Assembly: GCF_000019965.1 (NCBI RefSeq)
Contig: NC_010571.1
Span: 1,798,001 to 1,862,000 of the forward strand
Direction of reading: 5' to 3'
From: Opitutus terrae PB90-1
Lineage (GTDB): Bacteria > Verrucomicrobiota > Verrucomicrobiia > Opitutales > Opitutaceae
Length of the DNA stretch: 64,000 nt
Part shown: in pieces, positions 24,738 to 34,048 of the stretch
How positions within the stretch are numbered: position 1 is the first letter of the stretch
Layout: each line of letters begins with the position of its first letter
Notes under the pieces: model-generated
The model's input: the letters and a program-made list of their open reading frames with translations, nothing else
Database searches by the model: none
What the model was told of the DNA's origin: nothing
Position numbers and translations under genes: made by a program

Positions 24738-26863
24738 GGCGGAAGAACGCACGAGGAGCTGCGCCGTGTGAGGAGCGCGGCAAAATCGGCGAGTGACTGC
24801 TGCATCACCGGCGAGTTGTCTGCATGGCAAGTGAGACACGCGCCGACGCGGAGGATCCGACGCTGTTCATTGGCGGTGAACGGCCGGACATCACCGCGCA
24901 ACGCCCGCCCAGTGGCCCCGTCCTCCAGGAAACCGATCCAGGCGTCGGCCGGCAGCCCGTCGTCGGCGGCGGGCTGAGCGGGTTTGAAGGTCCACCGGCC
25001 GCCGGTGTCCGAGACGACGTAGTCGAGCTGACCCTCGCCGTAGCCGAGCGCGACGGGATCGTTGTGGCATGAGCGGCAGGAGCGCCCCTCGCGACGGACG
25101 GTGTGTGCCGCTGTCGGAGCGTAGAGCCGGCGGAATACGGTGTCGGGGCGCGCGCCGGCGGTCTGGTTGCGATTCACGGTAAGAATCATGCCCGGGATGA
25201 AGGTATCCACCCGACCTGCCGGGCGAGCGGAGTCGCGTGAATCGAACCGAATACCGAGTGTCGGCGGCACCGCTGCGAAAGCTCCGGAGGTCTCCACCCA
25301 CGCGCTGGCCGTGTCCGTCTGCATCAGGTGGTCGAAGCCGGCGGCGATCGGATCGAACGAGGTATGGCAGCTGGCGCAGCGCGGCGCCCAGGCGGTGTGG
25401 CAGCTGCTGCAGGACAGCCGCTGGTGGCTGTCGCGACCGGCGCTGCACGCGGCCGCGGGAGGCTTGAGCGCAACCCACTCGCCCGTGGGTTTGCGGCGGA
25501 GCCGGCCGCGGCCGGCGGTGTCGACGCTGACGTTGACCAAAAGCTCGCCGGTGCGCGAAGCGCCGAAGCGCTGGCCGGCCGGCAGCGACCAGCGGCGAAG
25601 CGCGAGCACGCGGGCCGACTCGTCGTCCAACGCGTTAGACGGTTTGGAACGCAGCTGCGCGGCGTGGCAGTCTTCGCACCGGAACAGCAGCTGGTCGGAT
25701 TTGTGGGCGACGGTTTTTCCCGCGCCCATGACCTCGACGCCCGAGTGACAGTCGATGCACTCGAGTCCGAGCTCCTGGTGCACGTCGGCGGGCATCCGCC
25801 TGAACCAGCGGCCATCGTCAAGCTGTCGGAACCGAGCGGTTGACGGAGGGCGGTCGACTTCGGCCAACGTCGGGGGCTCGCGCAGTTCGTGCCAGCCCTC
25901 GTAGTTGGTGGCGATTCGGCTGGAGCGGCTGTGGCAGCCGAAGCAGGCCGCGTTGCCGACTTGGATCGAGAGGTTCGGATGAACGCGTGGCACGGCGCGG
26001 TCGCCGGCGGGAGTGGCGAGGTAGCGGTCGAGTTCGCGCGCGGCATCGAATGAATAGCGCAGGTGACAGGCGTTGCAGCCGCCGCCGCGCGACTGCTGGT
26101 GAATCGCGCCCCACTCGGTCTTCGGCTGACCGAGATGGCAGGAGGCACAAAGCTGGCGTAGATGCGTGTCAGCCGCGCTGGTGCCGAGTTGGCGGACGTG
26201 CGGTGAAGGGGCCACGGGATCGACGACTTCGCCGAAAACGCGGCGGTCGGCGGTGACTGCGCCGGCGAAGGTGGTCATGATCGATCGCTCAACGCGCGGC
26301 AGAATGTCCGGATGGCAGCCGGTGGTGCCGCAGCTGCGCGGCGCATTGATCAGATTGCCGGGGATCAGGATCATGCCGGCGTGCGCCGCGGTGGCGTCGC
26401 GTGCGGTGGCATTGCCTGCGTGGCACGAGGCGCAGCCGATGCGCTGGGGCGAATGCGCCTCGCTGAATCCGGTGATCGCGGCGTGGCACTCGAGACAGCT
26501 CTCGGTGGCGAGCTTGGCGGCCGAGGCGCTGCGGTGCACCTGAACGCCGAAGCTGGCGAAGGCGTAGATGGCGATGGCGACGGTGGTGCCGAGCAGCGCT
26601 CGGTGCGACCAGCGCGTTGGCCAGCGGAGTGCGAGGCGGCCCATGGCCCAGCCGGCGACGGGCGCGACCAGGGCGGCCAGCAAGGGCGCGATCCACTCGC
26701 GGGCGGGAAAACTGCTCGTGTCCTTCGAAGCCGACGCGGTCCAGCCGAGAAGACCCGCGAGCAGCGTCGCGGCGCACGCGATTGCGACCGGGAGTATGGC
26801 GATCGTGCGCCCGTGCGGGAAGCGTCGGCGCAGCGGATCTGGCTCGGGGAAATCGCGCCCCAT
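24734..26863 (-). CDS. Membrane-anchored dodecahaem cytochrome c
   Basis: This is a 709-residue protein. Three hydrophobic segments (about 21-42, 58-76, 88-108) anchor it, with no cleavable signal. The rest should be periplasmic. I count eleven CXXCH sites: CLECH, CASCH, CASCH, CNACH, CFGCH, CIDCH, CEDCH, CSSCH, CASCH, CRSCH and CLTCH. One CX4CH (CGTTGCH, residues 178-184) makes twelve haem sites. A VERSIMTTFAG-type stretch follows the CX4CH site; I have a recollection of similar stretches in multihaem cytochromes of sulfur bacteria, which is unverified. Likely role: electron transfer between the quinone pool or NrfD-type anchor and a sulfur redox enzyme, or itself a reductase. It follows the YedE-rhodanese gene by 45 bases and overlaps the MOSC gene. 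Confidence 0.9.
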   Translation of the reverse strand: MGRDFPEPDPLRRRFPHGRTIAILPVAIACAATLLAGLLGWTASASKDTSSFPAREWIAPLLAALVAPVAGWAMGRLALRWPTRWSHRALLGTTVAIAIYAFASFGVQVHRSASAAKLATESCLECHAAITGFSEAHSPQRIGCASCHAGNATARDATAAHAGMILIPGNLINAPRSCGTTGCHPDILPRVERSIMTTFAGAVTADRRVFGEVVDPVAPSPHVRQLGTSAADTHLRQLCASCHLGQPKTEWGAIHQQSRGGGCNACHLRYSFDAARELDRYLATPAGDRAVPRVHPNLSIQVGNAACFGCHSRSSRIATNYEGWHELREPPTLAEVDRPPSTARFRQLDDGRWFRRMPADVHQELGLECIDCHSGVEVMGAGKTVAHKSDQLLFRCEDCHAAQLRSKPSNALDDESARVLALRRWSLPAGQRFGASRTGELLVNVSVDTAGRGRLRRKPTGEWVALKPPAAACSAGRDSHQRLSCSSCHTAWAPRCASCHTSFDPIAAGFDHLMQTDTASAWVETSGAFAAVPPTLGIRFDSRDSARPAGRVDTFIPGMILTVNRNQTAGARPDTVFRRLYAPTAAHTVRREGRSCRSCHNDPVALGYGEGQLDYVVSDTGGRWTFKPAQPAADDGLPADAWIGFLEDGATGRALRGDVRPFTANEQRRILRVGACLTCHADNSPVMQQSLADFAALLTRRSSSCVLPP

Positions 26864-26908
26864 GGTTCGGCTCCGCGGCGTTGAAAAGGCGGACGAGGTC
26901 CGCGACGT

Positions 26909-28168
26909 TCAGCAGCCTTCCTTTTTCTTGCGGGTCACCGGGCGTGGACCGGTGGGCGCGGCGGGAGCTGGCGGAGCGATCTGCGGCAGTTCGGGCGCGG
27001 CGGGGATGATCGCCGCACCGGCACCCTGCGGACTGCCGCCGAAATGCCGGGCCACGGCGGCGCGACGCGCGAAGTCGATCTGTTCCCGAGCCGGAGCATC
27101 GGCGGCGGGCGCGCGTGGATAGAGCACCTGGGCCTGCCACGCCTCCACGCCACCAGAAAGCAGATACGCAGCGGGAAAACCAGCGGCGCGCAGGATCAGC
27201 CATGCCTGGGCGGCGTGCACGTCGGTGTCGGCGTAAACGATAATCCGCTCATTGTGCGCGGCGACCTCGGCGTTGAGGGCGGCGAGCGGCACGTTGGTGG
27301 CGGACGGCAGATGGTAGCGCGCGAACGCCGTGGAATCGCGAACGTCGATCAGTAGAAAATCGTTGCGGCCTTCGACGAGCCAGTCCGCCAGCTGGGCGGG
27401 CGCGATCAAGTCGGCGGTGCCGGCATCGAGGGCCAGTTGTTGCGTGTCGACGCGCGCGAACGCCCCGCGGTAGGGACCGCCGGCGACCGCGGCGAAGAGT
27501 CCGATGGCGACGAATGCCAGCGCGAGCCGGCGCACGGGCACCAGTCGGCGGGTGGGCGCGAGCAGCGAGTCGGGCTCGGGCGGCTTGCCGCCGACCTTCT
27601 TCTCGGCCCATTCGGCGGCGACGAACGCGCCGATCGCCATCAGCACCACCGCAGCCACGAGCACGCCGTAGGGGATGTGGAGAAGCTGCGGCAGCGTGAT
27701 CTTTCCGAGCGGAGTGGACTGGGCAAAGTTTGCGATCGACGGATAGACTTCCGCAAAACCGGCCAGCCCGCCGACCATCCCCGCGAGATAGACCAGGCCG
27801 TCGATGCGGCCGGTGGCGGCGGAGACGCAGGACGTGCCGGGGCAGTAGCCGCCGATGATGAAGCCGGCGCCGAGGATGACTCCGCCGACGATCTGCGGCA
27901 GAAGCAGCGTGGGGGTGAGATAAATGAGCGACAGGTCGAGCACGCCGACGCGCGCGAGGACGAAGACGCCGACCATGGCAGTGATGATCGCGGTGAACAT
28001 CACCTTCAGCACGCGCAGATCGCGGAAGTAGAACTGGGCGGCGAGCACGCGGGCGTTGCCGAATCCGGCGCGTTCGAGCACGAAGCCGAAGGCAATGCCG
28101 ATCACGAAAGCGACGATCAGCGAAGCTTCGTCGCCGAAGAGCCCGTATTTGAAAAAGGGAGCGTTCAT
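26909..28168 (-). CDS. YeeE/YedE-type transporter fused to a rhodanese fold without its cysteine
   Basis: This is a 419-residue protein. Residues 1-185 form about six membrane segments with the conserved GGYCPGTSCVSAATG (residues 107-120), the sulfur-compound pathway motif of YeeE/YedE proteins, some of which import thiosulfate. A seventh segment is near 212-230. Residues 250-345 form a rhodanese fold (FLLIDVRDSTAFARYHLP ... YLLSGGVEAWQ), but the active loop reads VYADTDVHAA with no cysteine. The C-terminus ends KKKEGC, with a final Cys. The start at 28168 has GGAGG eight bases before it and overlaps the preceding stop by four bases; an ATG at 28174 is too close to that ribosome site. Confidence 0.88.
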   Translation of the reverse strand: MNAPFFKYGLFGDEASLIVAFVIGIAFGFVLERAGFGNARVLAAQFYFRDLRVLKVMFTAIITAMVGVFVLARVGVLDLSLIYLTPTLLLPQIVGGVILGAGFIIGGYCPGTSCVSAATGRIDGLVYLAGMVGGLAGFAEVYPSIANFAQSTPLGKITLPQLLHIPYGVLVAAVVLMAIGAFVAAEWAEKKVGGKPPEPDSLLAPTRRLVPVRRLALAFVAIGLFAAVAGGPYRGAFARVDTQQLALDAGTADLIAPAQLADWLVEGRNDFLLIDVRDSTAFARYHLPSATNVPLAALNAEVAAHNERIIVYADTDVHAAQAWLILRAAGFPAAYLLSGGVEAWQAQVLYPRAPAADAPAREQIDFARRAAVARHFGGSPQGAGAAIIPAAPELPQIAPPAPAAPTGPRPVTRKKKEGC

Positions 28169-28704
28169 AGCCATTGCCTCCGGAAGAACCAGGCGAGTCC
28201 ATACGCCCCGGCGAAGACGCACATCATGAAGGCCCAGCTGCCGACGTTGAGCAGTGCGCCGCCGGTGAGCGCCTGGCCGCTGGTGCAGCCCAGTGCGAGC
28301 TTGGCGCCGATGCCCATCAGCGCGCCGCCGACGAAGGCCAGGACCAGCCGGAGCGCGGTGGTGGCGCGCGGACCTTTTTCGACGGTCACCTTCAGCCGGT
28401 GCGCCAGGGCGCCGGAAAGGAAACCGCCGACGAACACGCCGAGCACCTGGAACACGAGCCAGTCCTTCAGCGGACTCGTGGTGCCGTCGCCGAGATACTC
28501 CTGGTAGAACGCGTTCCCCTCGGCATGCGCAGGGGCGACGGCGTGCACGGTGGTGGCGACCGCGGTGGTGAAGGCGCCGGAGGCACCGAGTCCGCGGCCC
28601 ATCACGACAAAGGCGGTGAGCAGCACGAGACCGAGCGCGAAGCCGGCCCAGTAGGGGTTCATGTGCGGCTTCGGCGGATAAGCAGGATCAGTGGACGAGG
28701 ACAT
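28165..28704 (-). CDS. DUF6691/YeeE-YedE half-transporter
   Basis: This is a 179-residue protein with about four or five membrane segments. It carries GIGAKLALGCTSGQALTGGALL near residue 138, the second cysteine motif of the YeeE/YedE fold. Such half-size proteins come in pairs; the partner is the next gene, with a four-base overlap, so the two probably assemble into one channel for a sulfur compound such as thiosulfate or sulfide. The substrate is inferred. Confidence 0.88.
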   Translation of the reverse strand: MSSSTDPAYPPKPHMNPYWAGFALGLVLLTAFVVMGRGLGASGAFTTAVATTVHAVAPAHAEGNAFYQEYLGDGTTSPLKDWLVFQVLGVFVGGFLSGALAHRLKVTVEKGPRATTALRLVLAFVGGALMGIGAKLALGCTSGQALTGGALLNVGSWAFMMCVFAGAYGLAWFFRRQWL

Positions 28705-28716
28705 GAGGGAGCGAAT

Positions 28717-29760
28717 TTATTGGGCGGCCATGGTCCAGTGGCTGGCTTGGCCGGCGGCGACGAAGATGATGCGCAGCGCGAGCCCGCCGATGAGGATGAG
28801 CACGGCGGGGGCGAGCGAGTGACGGATGCGGTGTTGCAGTTCGAGTCCCTGCAGCACCAGCGGCAGCAGGATCCCGAGTCCGACAACAAAGACCCAGAAC
28901 ACCGCGGCGTAGGGGCCCGTGAGGATGAGCGCGGCGGCTTGTTGTCCGACCGCGGTCGAGCTGGAGAGCCCGATCAGGAGCAGTCCAAGCAGCGCGAGCT
29001 CGATAGTGAGAAAGCTGTTGTCGGCGCGCTGCAGGATGGGACCGATGCTCGGGTCGGGGGCGCGGCCCTGCGACCAACGCGCGAGGCTGGAAAGCAGGAA
29101 GTCGACGAACTCCGGCCGCTCATCCTTGCGCGAGGTCAGCACGAGAATGCCGTGGAGCAGCGCCGCCGCCGTCGAAAGCCCCGAGAAAAGGAAGAGCGGT
29201 CCCAGAATCGCGCTGTTCCAGAGCGGCCGCGCTGAGAGCGCGGAAAGAAGTATGCCGGTGTAGACGCCGAGCGCGACGCCGAGCAGCATGTTGCCCAGTC
29301 CGATGGCGATGATGAGCCGGCTGCGCGCGAGGATGAAGTCGCTGATCGTGACCAGGACGGGGAAACGTCGCGCGAGCGCGGGGATTGCTTCGGGGAGATG
29401 CGTCAGGGCGTTGGCCAGGAGCGCGGGATACACGAGCAACAGGATCCACGAGCCCCACGACATCGGCGACGTGGGCTGGAAGGTGAGATACAGCCGCCAG
29501 ACATAGGGCTTGTGGGTGAGGTCGAGAAACAGCGCGAGCATGCCGATGCTCAGCAGGGCGATGCCGACGAGCGGACCGATCGTGCAGCAAACCATGGACT
29601 GCCGCTCGCGCGGTTGCACCACCAGCAGCCGGACGCCGGCGATGATCATCAATCCGGCCACCAGCCCGCCCAGGTAGAGATAGACGGGAATTTCCCAGCC
29701 CCAGAGGTGCAGCACGGGATCGATGCCCGGAGTGTGGCGATGGAGGGTGAATTCGGTCAT
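28717..29760 (-). CDS. NrfD/PsrC-type quinone-interacting membrane subunit
   Basis: This is a 347-residue protein with about eight to nine membrane segments. The start HLWGWEIPVYLYLGGLVAGLM is characteristic of PsrC/NrfD. It should anchor the iron-sulfur and molybdenum subunits encoded upstream and exchange electrons with menaquinone. It lies 16 bases after the iron-sulfur gene and 12 bases before the DUF6691 gene. Confidence 0.93.
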   Translation of the reverse strand: MTEFTLHRHTPGIDPVLHLWGWEIPVYLYLGGLVAGLMIIAGVRLLVVQPRERQSMVCCTIGPLVGIALLSIGMLALFLDLTHKPYVWRLYLTFQPTSPMSWGSWILLLVYPALLANALTHLPEAIPALARRFPVLVTISDFILARSRLIIAIGLGNMLLGVALGVYTGILLSALSARPLWNSAILGPLFLFSGLSTAAALLHGILVLTSRKDERPEFVDFLLSSLARWSQGRAPDPSIGPILQRADNSFLTIELALLGLLLIGLSSSTAVGQQAAALILTGPYAAVFWVFVVGLGILLPLVLQGLELQHRIRHSLAPAVLILIGGLALRIIFVAAGQASHWTMAAQ

Positions 29761-29776
29761 GGCGCGCGGCGGAGTT

Positions 29777-30316
29777 TCACGTGAGGTAGTAGATCCGCGG
29801 TTTCGTGCCGGCTTCGGGCAACAGGGCGTGATGCGGGCGCGACGCGAGGAGCCGGCTCACTTCGCTCAAGGGATCGTCGCCGTCGCCAAAATGCATGCAG
29901 TGCGTCGGACAAACGGATACGCAGGCGGGCTTCAGTCCCTTTTCCACGCGGTGAATGCAGAAGGTGCATTTGTCGGCGTAGCCGTCCGGATGGATGAAGC
30001 GTGCGTCGTAGGGGCACGCGGCGAGGCACGCCTTGCAGCCGATGCACTTCTCGGGCGTGACGAGCACCACCCCGCCGCGATCGTGCACGTGGCTGGCGCC
30101 GGTCGGGCAGCAGTGAACGCAGGGCGGATTGTCGCAGTGGTTGCAGCGCTCGCTGCGAATCTCCATCTGCAGCGTGGGGAACTCGCCGTGGACGGTCTCG
30201 GTGATCCAGTCGCGATTGTAGCCCTCGGGGACGTGGTTCTCCGTCTTGCAGGCGACCACGCAGTCCATGCAGCCGACGCAGCGCCGCGTATCGATGACCA
30301 TCACGTAGCGTGCCAT
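29777..30316 (-). CDS. Four-cluster ferredoxin subunit (PsrB-like)
   Basis: This is a 179-residue protein with four 4Fe-4S motifs: CVGCMDCVVAC, CNHCDNPPCVHCCPTGA, CIGCKACLAACPYDAR and CTFC...CVSVC. Order and length match PsrB/DmsB-type electron-transfer subunits. It links the molybdenum subunit to the membrane anchor. There is no own export signal, so it probably travels with the Tat-exported catalytic subunit. The start at 30316 lies two bases after the catalytic gene's stop. Confidence 0.95.
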   Translation of the reverse strand: MARYVMVIDTRRCVGCMDCVVACKTENHVPEGYNRDWITETVHGEFPTLQMEIRSERCNHCDNPPCVHCCPTGASHVHDRGGVVLVTPEKCIGCKACLAACPYDARFIHPDGYADKCTFCIHRVEKGLKPACVSVCPTHCMHFGDGDDPLSEVSRLLASRPHHALLPEAGTKPRIYYLT

Positions 30317-30318
30317 GG

Positions 30319-32514
30319 TCAGACCGCCTCCGCGGGTTCGAGGGTGACGAAGTTCACGTTCATCGCGGTGCCGCCCATGAGCGGGTCGGTCTTGTAGCGC
30401 GTGATGAGCTGGGCATCGCTCGCGCCCTTGCCGAACGCGTGACGCAGTCCGCGGGCGGTGTGGCCGAAGCCGTGGACGAGGAAAACGCAGTCCGGGCGGA
30501 TGCGCGGGGTGGCCTTGACGAGCACGGTGTTGCTGAGCATGCCGTCCTGGTTGCGGAGTCGCACGCGATCGCCGGTCTTCAGGCCGAGCCGGCGGGCGGC
30601 GACGGCGTTGAGCCACACGGCGTTTTCGCTCATCAGATCGGAGAGCAGCCGGTTGGTGTGCGTGCGGCTGAAGGAGTGCATCGGCGCCCGGCCGAACAGG
30701 AGCCGGAAGGTGCCCGGCGGTGCCGGCTCGGGCGGCGTGTAGCGCGGGACCGGATCGAAGCCGGCGTCGGCGAGCTGGTGGGAGTAGAATTCGATCTTGC
30801 CGGAAGGCGTGGGAAATTCGGCGGGCACGCCGTCATCGAAATAGATCGGCTGGCGCGGGCCGCGGATCAGGCCCTCGCGCTGGAGCTGTGCGAGGCTCAA
30901 TCCCGCGGAGCGGAGTCGGGTCTCGAGATACTGCTCGATGTCCTGCCAGGGGAAGAACGCGCCGAGCCCGAGCTTGTCGGCGAGCTTTTTGGCGATCCAC
31001 CAGTTCGGCTTCTGGTCGTGCGGCGGCTCGACGACGGGCTGGCGCAGCGCGACGAACGGCTCCTTGAACAGCTCGACGTTCAGGTCGTCATAACGTTCGA
31101 GGTAAGTGGTCTCGGGCAGCACCACGTCGGCCCAGCCGGCGATTTCGCTGGGAATGACATCGACGACGACCAGCAGATCGAGCTGCTGGATCGCGCGGAT
31201 CGTTTCGGCCTCGTTGGGCAACGCCTGCAGGAGATTCGTCGCGTAGACCATCCAGCCCTTGATCGGGTAGGGCTGGCCGGTGAGCGTGGCCTCGCGGATG
31301 CCGGTGGTGATCGCTTCGTGGGCGAACGGATACTTGCGCCCGGGATTGTCGACCTTCGGCTTGGTGGATTTCGGATACGCCGGATAGGGATACGCGGCGA
31401 CATCCATGCTGGCGGGCGTGTAAAACCCGCCCTTGTGGCCCCACGAACCGAGCAGGGCATTCAGCAGCGCGATTGCGCGGCTGCGCTGCGCGTCGTCGCC
31501 GTTCCAGTTCACGTGCCGGCCCGGATGCACGAGCGTCGCCGGCCGGTGCCGCGCCATTTCGCGCGCGGTGACGCGGATCGTTTCCGGATCGATCCCGGTC
31601 TCGGGGAAAGCCCATTCCGGCGTGTAGCTCGCGAGCGAGGCGGCGAAGGCGTCGAAGCCGTGGCCGTGGCGTGTCACGTAGTCGGCGTCGTAGAGTTTTT
31701 CCGTCACGATCACCTGCATCCACGCCAGCAGAAGCGCGAGGTCGGTGCCGGGCCGGATCGGCAGGTAATGCGCGGCCTTGCTCGCCGCGACGGAGAACCG
31801 CGGGTCCACCACGATCAGCCGCGTGCCGCGACCGACTGCGTCGGCGAACTCCTGCACCTGGGTGTTGTGCATGTTCTCGCCGAGGTGGGAGCCGATCAGA
31901 ACGAGGCACTCGGCGTTGGCGATGTCGGTCCGCTCAGGCGAGCCGACCTCTTCGCCGAACGTGAGATTGAAACCAACGTCGCGCGGACCGCGGCACTGGG
32001 CGAAGGACGGCGCGGCGATGTTGGGCGAGCCGTAGGCTTTGAACGCGTGCTTGAGGAACGTGCCACCGATGCCGTGCGCGAACAGCGCCATCGACTCCGG
32101 CCCGTGCTCAGCGGCGATCTTCTTCATGCGGGCGGCGACGTAGTCGAGCGCCTCGTCCCAGGTGACCGCCTTCCACTCCTCCGCGCCGCGTTCGCGCGTG
32201 CGGATCAGCGGCGTGCGCAGCCGATCCGGGTCCGTGTGCGCGCCGATACCGCCCGTGCCGCGCGGGCAGAGCCGACCGCGACTGAGCGGATCGTTGGGAT
32301 TGCCTTCGATTTTCCAGAGCTGTCCGTCGCGGACGCTCGCGATCGCGTTGCACTTCCAGAAGCAGATGTCGCAGAACGTCGGCACGCGCCGGACACCAAG
32401 CGCGGGCCGGGTGGCGGCCGTCGTGGCGGCACTGACGAGTCGACCTGCCGCCCCGGCGGCGAACAGCGCGGCCGTGGAGATCTTGAGGAAACGACGGCGG
32501 GAGAGCGCGGGCAT
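30319..32514 (-). CDS. Tat-exported molybdopterin oxidoreductase (PsrA/PhsA-like)
   Basis: This is a 731-residue catalytic subunit. The Tat motif SRRRFLKIS is at residues 5-13. The 4Fe-4S ligands CDICFWKC...CPRG are Cys48, Cys51, Cys55 and Cys83. A candidate Mo-ligand cysteine is Cys174 in SFAQCRGP, at the position expected for polysulfide/thiosulfate reductases. The C-terminal cofactor domain has GDRVRLRNQDGML. The complex with the next two gene products should work in the periplasm on an inorganic sulfur compound: polysulfide, thiosulfate, tetrathionate or, in reverse, sulfite. Other members of the DMSO-reductase superfamily cannot be ruled out. The ATG at 32514 directly precedes the Tat motif. 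Confidence 0.92.
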   Translation of the reverse strand: MPALSRRRFLKISTAALFAAGAAGRLVSAATTAATRPALGVRRVPTFCDICFWKCNAIASVRDGQLWKIEGNPNDPLSRGRLCPRGTGGIGAHTDPDRLRTPLIRTRERGAEEWKAVTWDEALDYVAARMKKIAAEHGPESMALFAHGIGGTFLKHAFKAYGSPNIAAPSFAQCRGPRDVGFNLTFGEEVGSPERTDIANAECLVLIGSHLGENMHNTQVQEFADAVGRGTRLIVVDPRFSVAASKAAHYLPIRPGTDLALLLAWMQVIVTEKLYDADYVTRHGHGFDAFAASLASYTPEWAFPETGIDPETIRVTAREMARHRPATLVHPGRHVNWNGDDAQRSRAIALLNALLGSWGHKGGFYTPASMDVAAYPYPAYPKSTKPKVDNPGRKYPFAHEAITTGIREATLTGQPYPIKGWMVYATNLLQALPNEAETIRAIQQLDLLVVVDVIPSEIAGWADVVLPETTYLERYDDLNVELFKEPFVALRQPVVEPPHDQKPNWWIAKKLADKLGLGAFFPWQDIEQYLETRLRSAGLSLAQLQREGLIRGPRQPIYFDDGVPAEFPTPSGKIEFYSHQLADAGFDPVPRYTPPEPAPPGTFRLLFGRAPMHSFSRTHTNRLLSDLMSENAVWLNAVAARRLGLKTGDRVRLRNQDGMLSNTVLVKATPRIRPDCVFLVHGFGHTARGLRHAFGKGASDAQLITRYKTDPLMGGTAMNVNFVTLEPAEAV

Positions 32515-32530
32515 GGGGACGCGGACTCGC

Positions 32531-33937
32531 TCAGAACCGGTGGCTGTAGAGCACCTGAGCGTTGTTTTGGGAATGCTCAACGCGAATGCCGCCGCCATTG
32601 GTGACCGCGTGGGCGAATCCGTGCGAGTAGGAGACATCGATGGAGGAGGCCTCATTGAGCTTCCAGCCGCAGCCGAGGGTCAGATGCTTCTCGACGGTCG
32701 CGGGGAAGAGGCAGTTCAAATACTGCGCCGGGATCGGATCCTTGCCGTGATTGGCGCCGAAGCGGACCGTGAAGGTGTCGGTCGCCTGCCAAGCGGCGCC
32801 GAGTTGGAAGATCGTCTGGTCGGACCAGCGCTGATACAGCGTGGCGTTGAGATCCTGGCCGGCGAAGTTACCGTTGCTCGTGGCGTTCGAGGCAACGAAG
32901 CGCAGGTTGAAGTTTTCCATCACGCTCGCCCAGTAGACATGGCGGACATCGCCGGCGATCAGCCAGCGCGGCGTCGGGGTCCACGCGAACCCGGCGCCGA
33001 GCATCGCCGGCCATTCGAAATCGCGCACCGTGACATCACCGGCGAGCGTCTGCGGCACATGTCCCATGCCCGGAACATTCAACTGGAAGCTGATGCTGTT
33101 GCCGGGCGCCTTGAGATCGGACAGCCTGGTTTGCGAATGATAGGTCGCGCCGAACGTGAGGGTGGGCGAGACCTTGTAGACCACGCCGATCTTGCCGGCA
33201 TAGCCGGAGCCGGAAGCCTCACCGGTGAAGTCCGAACCGTTGGCGAAGTTGAAATAAGCGTAGTCGACCGACGTGCCGGGCGGCATTTGCTGCAGGGCCT
33301 GGCCGAAACCCTGGACAATCCCGCCGGATGCGAGGCCGATCTGCTGCGTGCTGACCAGATCCATGAACTGGGCGCCGGTCATAGCCATCTGCAGATCCAT
33401 GCCGGCCCAGACGAAGTCCGCCGTCGCGGCGATGGTGAGGGCCTCGTTCACCTGCCAAGCGAGGGGCACGATGACGCGGCCGACGGACACCTCGGTGCGG
33501 TTCTTCAGCCCGAAACCGAGACCGCGCCATGTGTTGGCGTCGTATTCGCAACCCATGCCGCCCTGGCCGAAGATGCCGAGTCCGTAGACGAGCGCGCCGC
33601 TGCGGCGGGTGTAGCCGAATGCCGGCATGAAGAATGCGGTCGCTTCCGACTCGGCGCTGGCGCCATTCGGGGCGGTGGCGGTGATTTGCGGACCGAGCAC
33701 GCCGAGCGCGAGGTCCAGCCGGGCGGTGGCCGTCTGGAGGGACAGCGTGGCCGGGTTGTTGATGACGGCGGCGGCGCCGTTGTCGTAGGCCATGGAGGCG
33801 CCGCCAAGCGCGGTGGCGACAGGGCCATAGCCCTCCATGTTCATGCCATTGGTGGCGGCGAGCCGCGGGACCGTGAGGACGAGCGCGAGGCTGGCGGGCC
33901 AAATGAGGGAGCAGAGCCGGAGACGGGGTCGTTTCAT
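32531..33937 (-). CDS. FadL/OmpP1/TodX-family outer-membrane protein
   Basis: This is a 468-residue protein with a signal peptide (residues 1-28). The hatch-domain start TNGMNMEGYGPVATALGGAS and later alternating strands ending in a C-terminal aromatic residue (VLYSHRF) fit a 14-stranded barrel. FadL-type porins admit hydrophobic molecules. Its place as first gene of a sulfur-respiration operon suggests uptake of a hydrophobic sulfur form such as elemental sulfur or polysulfide; that is inference. The gene is 16 bases before the molybdopterin gene and divergent from arsR-2. Confidence 0.9.
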   Translation of the reverse strand: MKRPRLRLCSLIWPASLALVLTVPRLAATNGMNMEGYGPVATALGGASMAYDNGAAAVINNPATLSLQTATARLDLALGVLGPQITATAPNGASAESEATAFFMPAFGYTRRSGALVYGLGIFGQGGMGCEYDANTWRGLGFGLKNRTEVSVGRVIVPLAWQVNEALTIAATADFVWAGMDLQMAMTGAQFMDLVSTQQIGLASGGIVQGFGQALQQMPPGTSVDYAYFNFANGSDFTGEASGSGYAGKIGVVYKVSPTLTFGATYHSQTRLSDLKAPGNSISFQLNVPGMGHVPQTLAGDVTVRDFEWPAMLGAGFAWTPTPRWLIAGDVRHVYWASVMENFNLRFVASNATSNGNFAGQDLNATLYQRWSDQTIFQLGAAWQATDTFTVRFGANHGKDPIPAQYLNCLFPATVEKHLTLGCGWKLNEASSIDVSYSHGFAHAVTNGGGIRVEHSQNNAQVLYSHRF

Positions 33938-34048
33938 GGGGCGAAGAAAGCGCGCGGGGACGGACGGGGAGTTGCGTTGCGGGGCGGGGAACGGCTAAAC
34001 TACAACCCAATCAGAAATTCTACTTTTGTAACGACGCAGAATAAGTAT

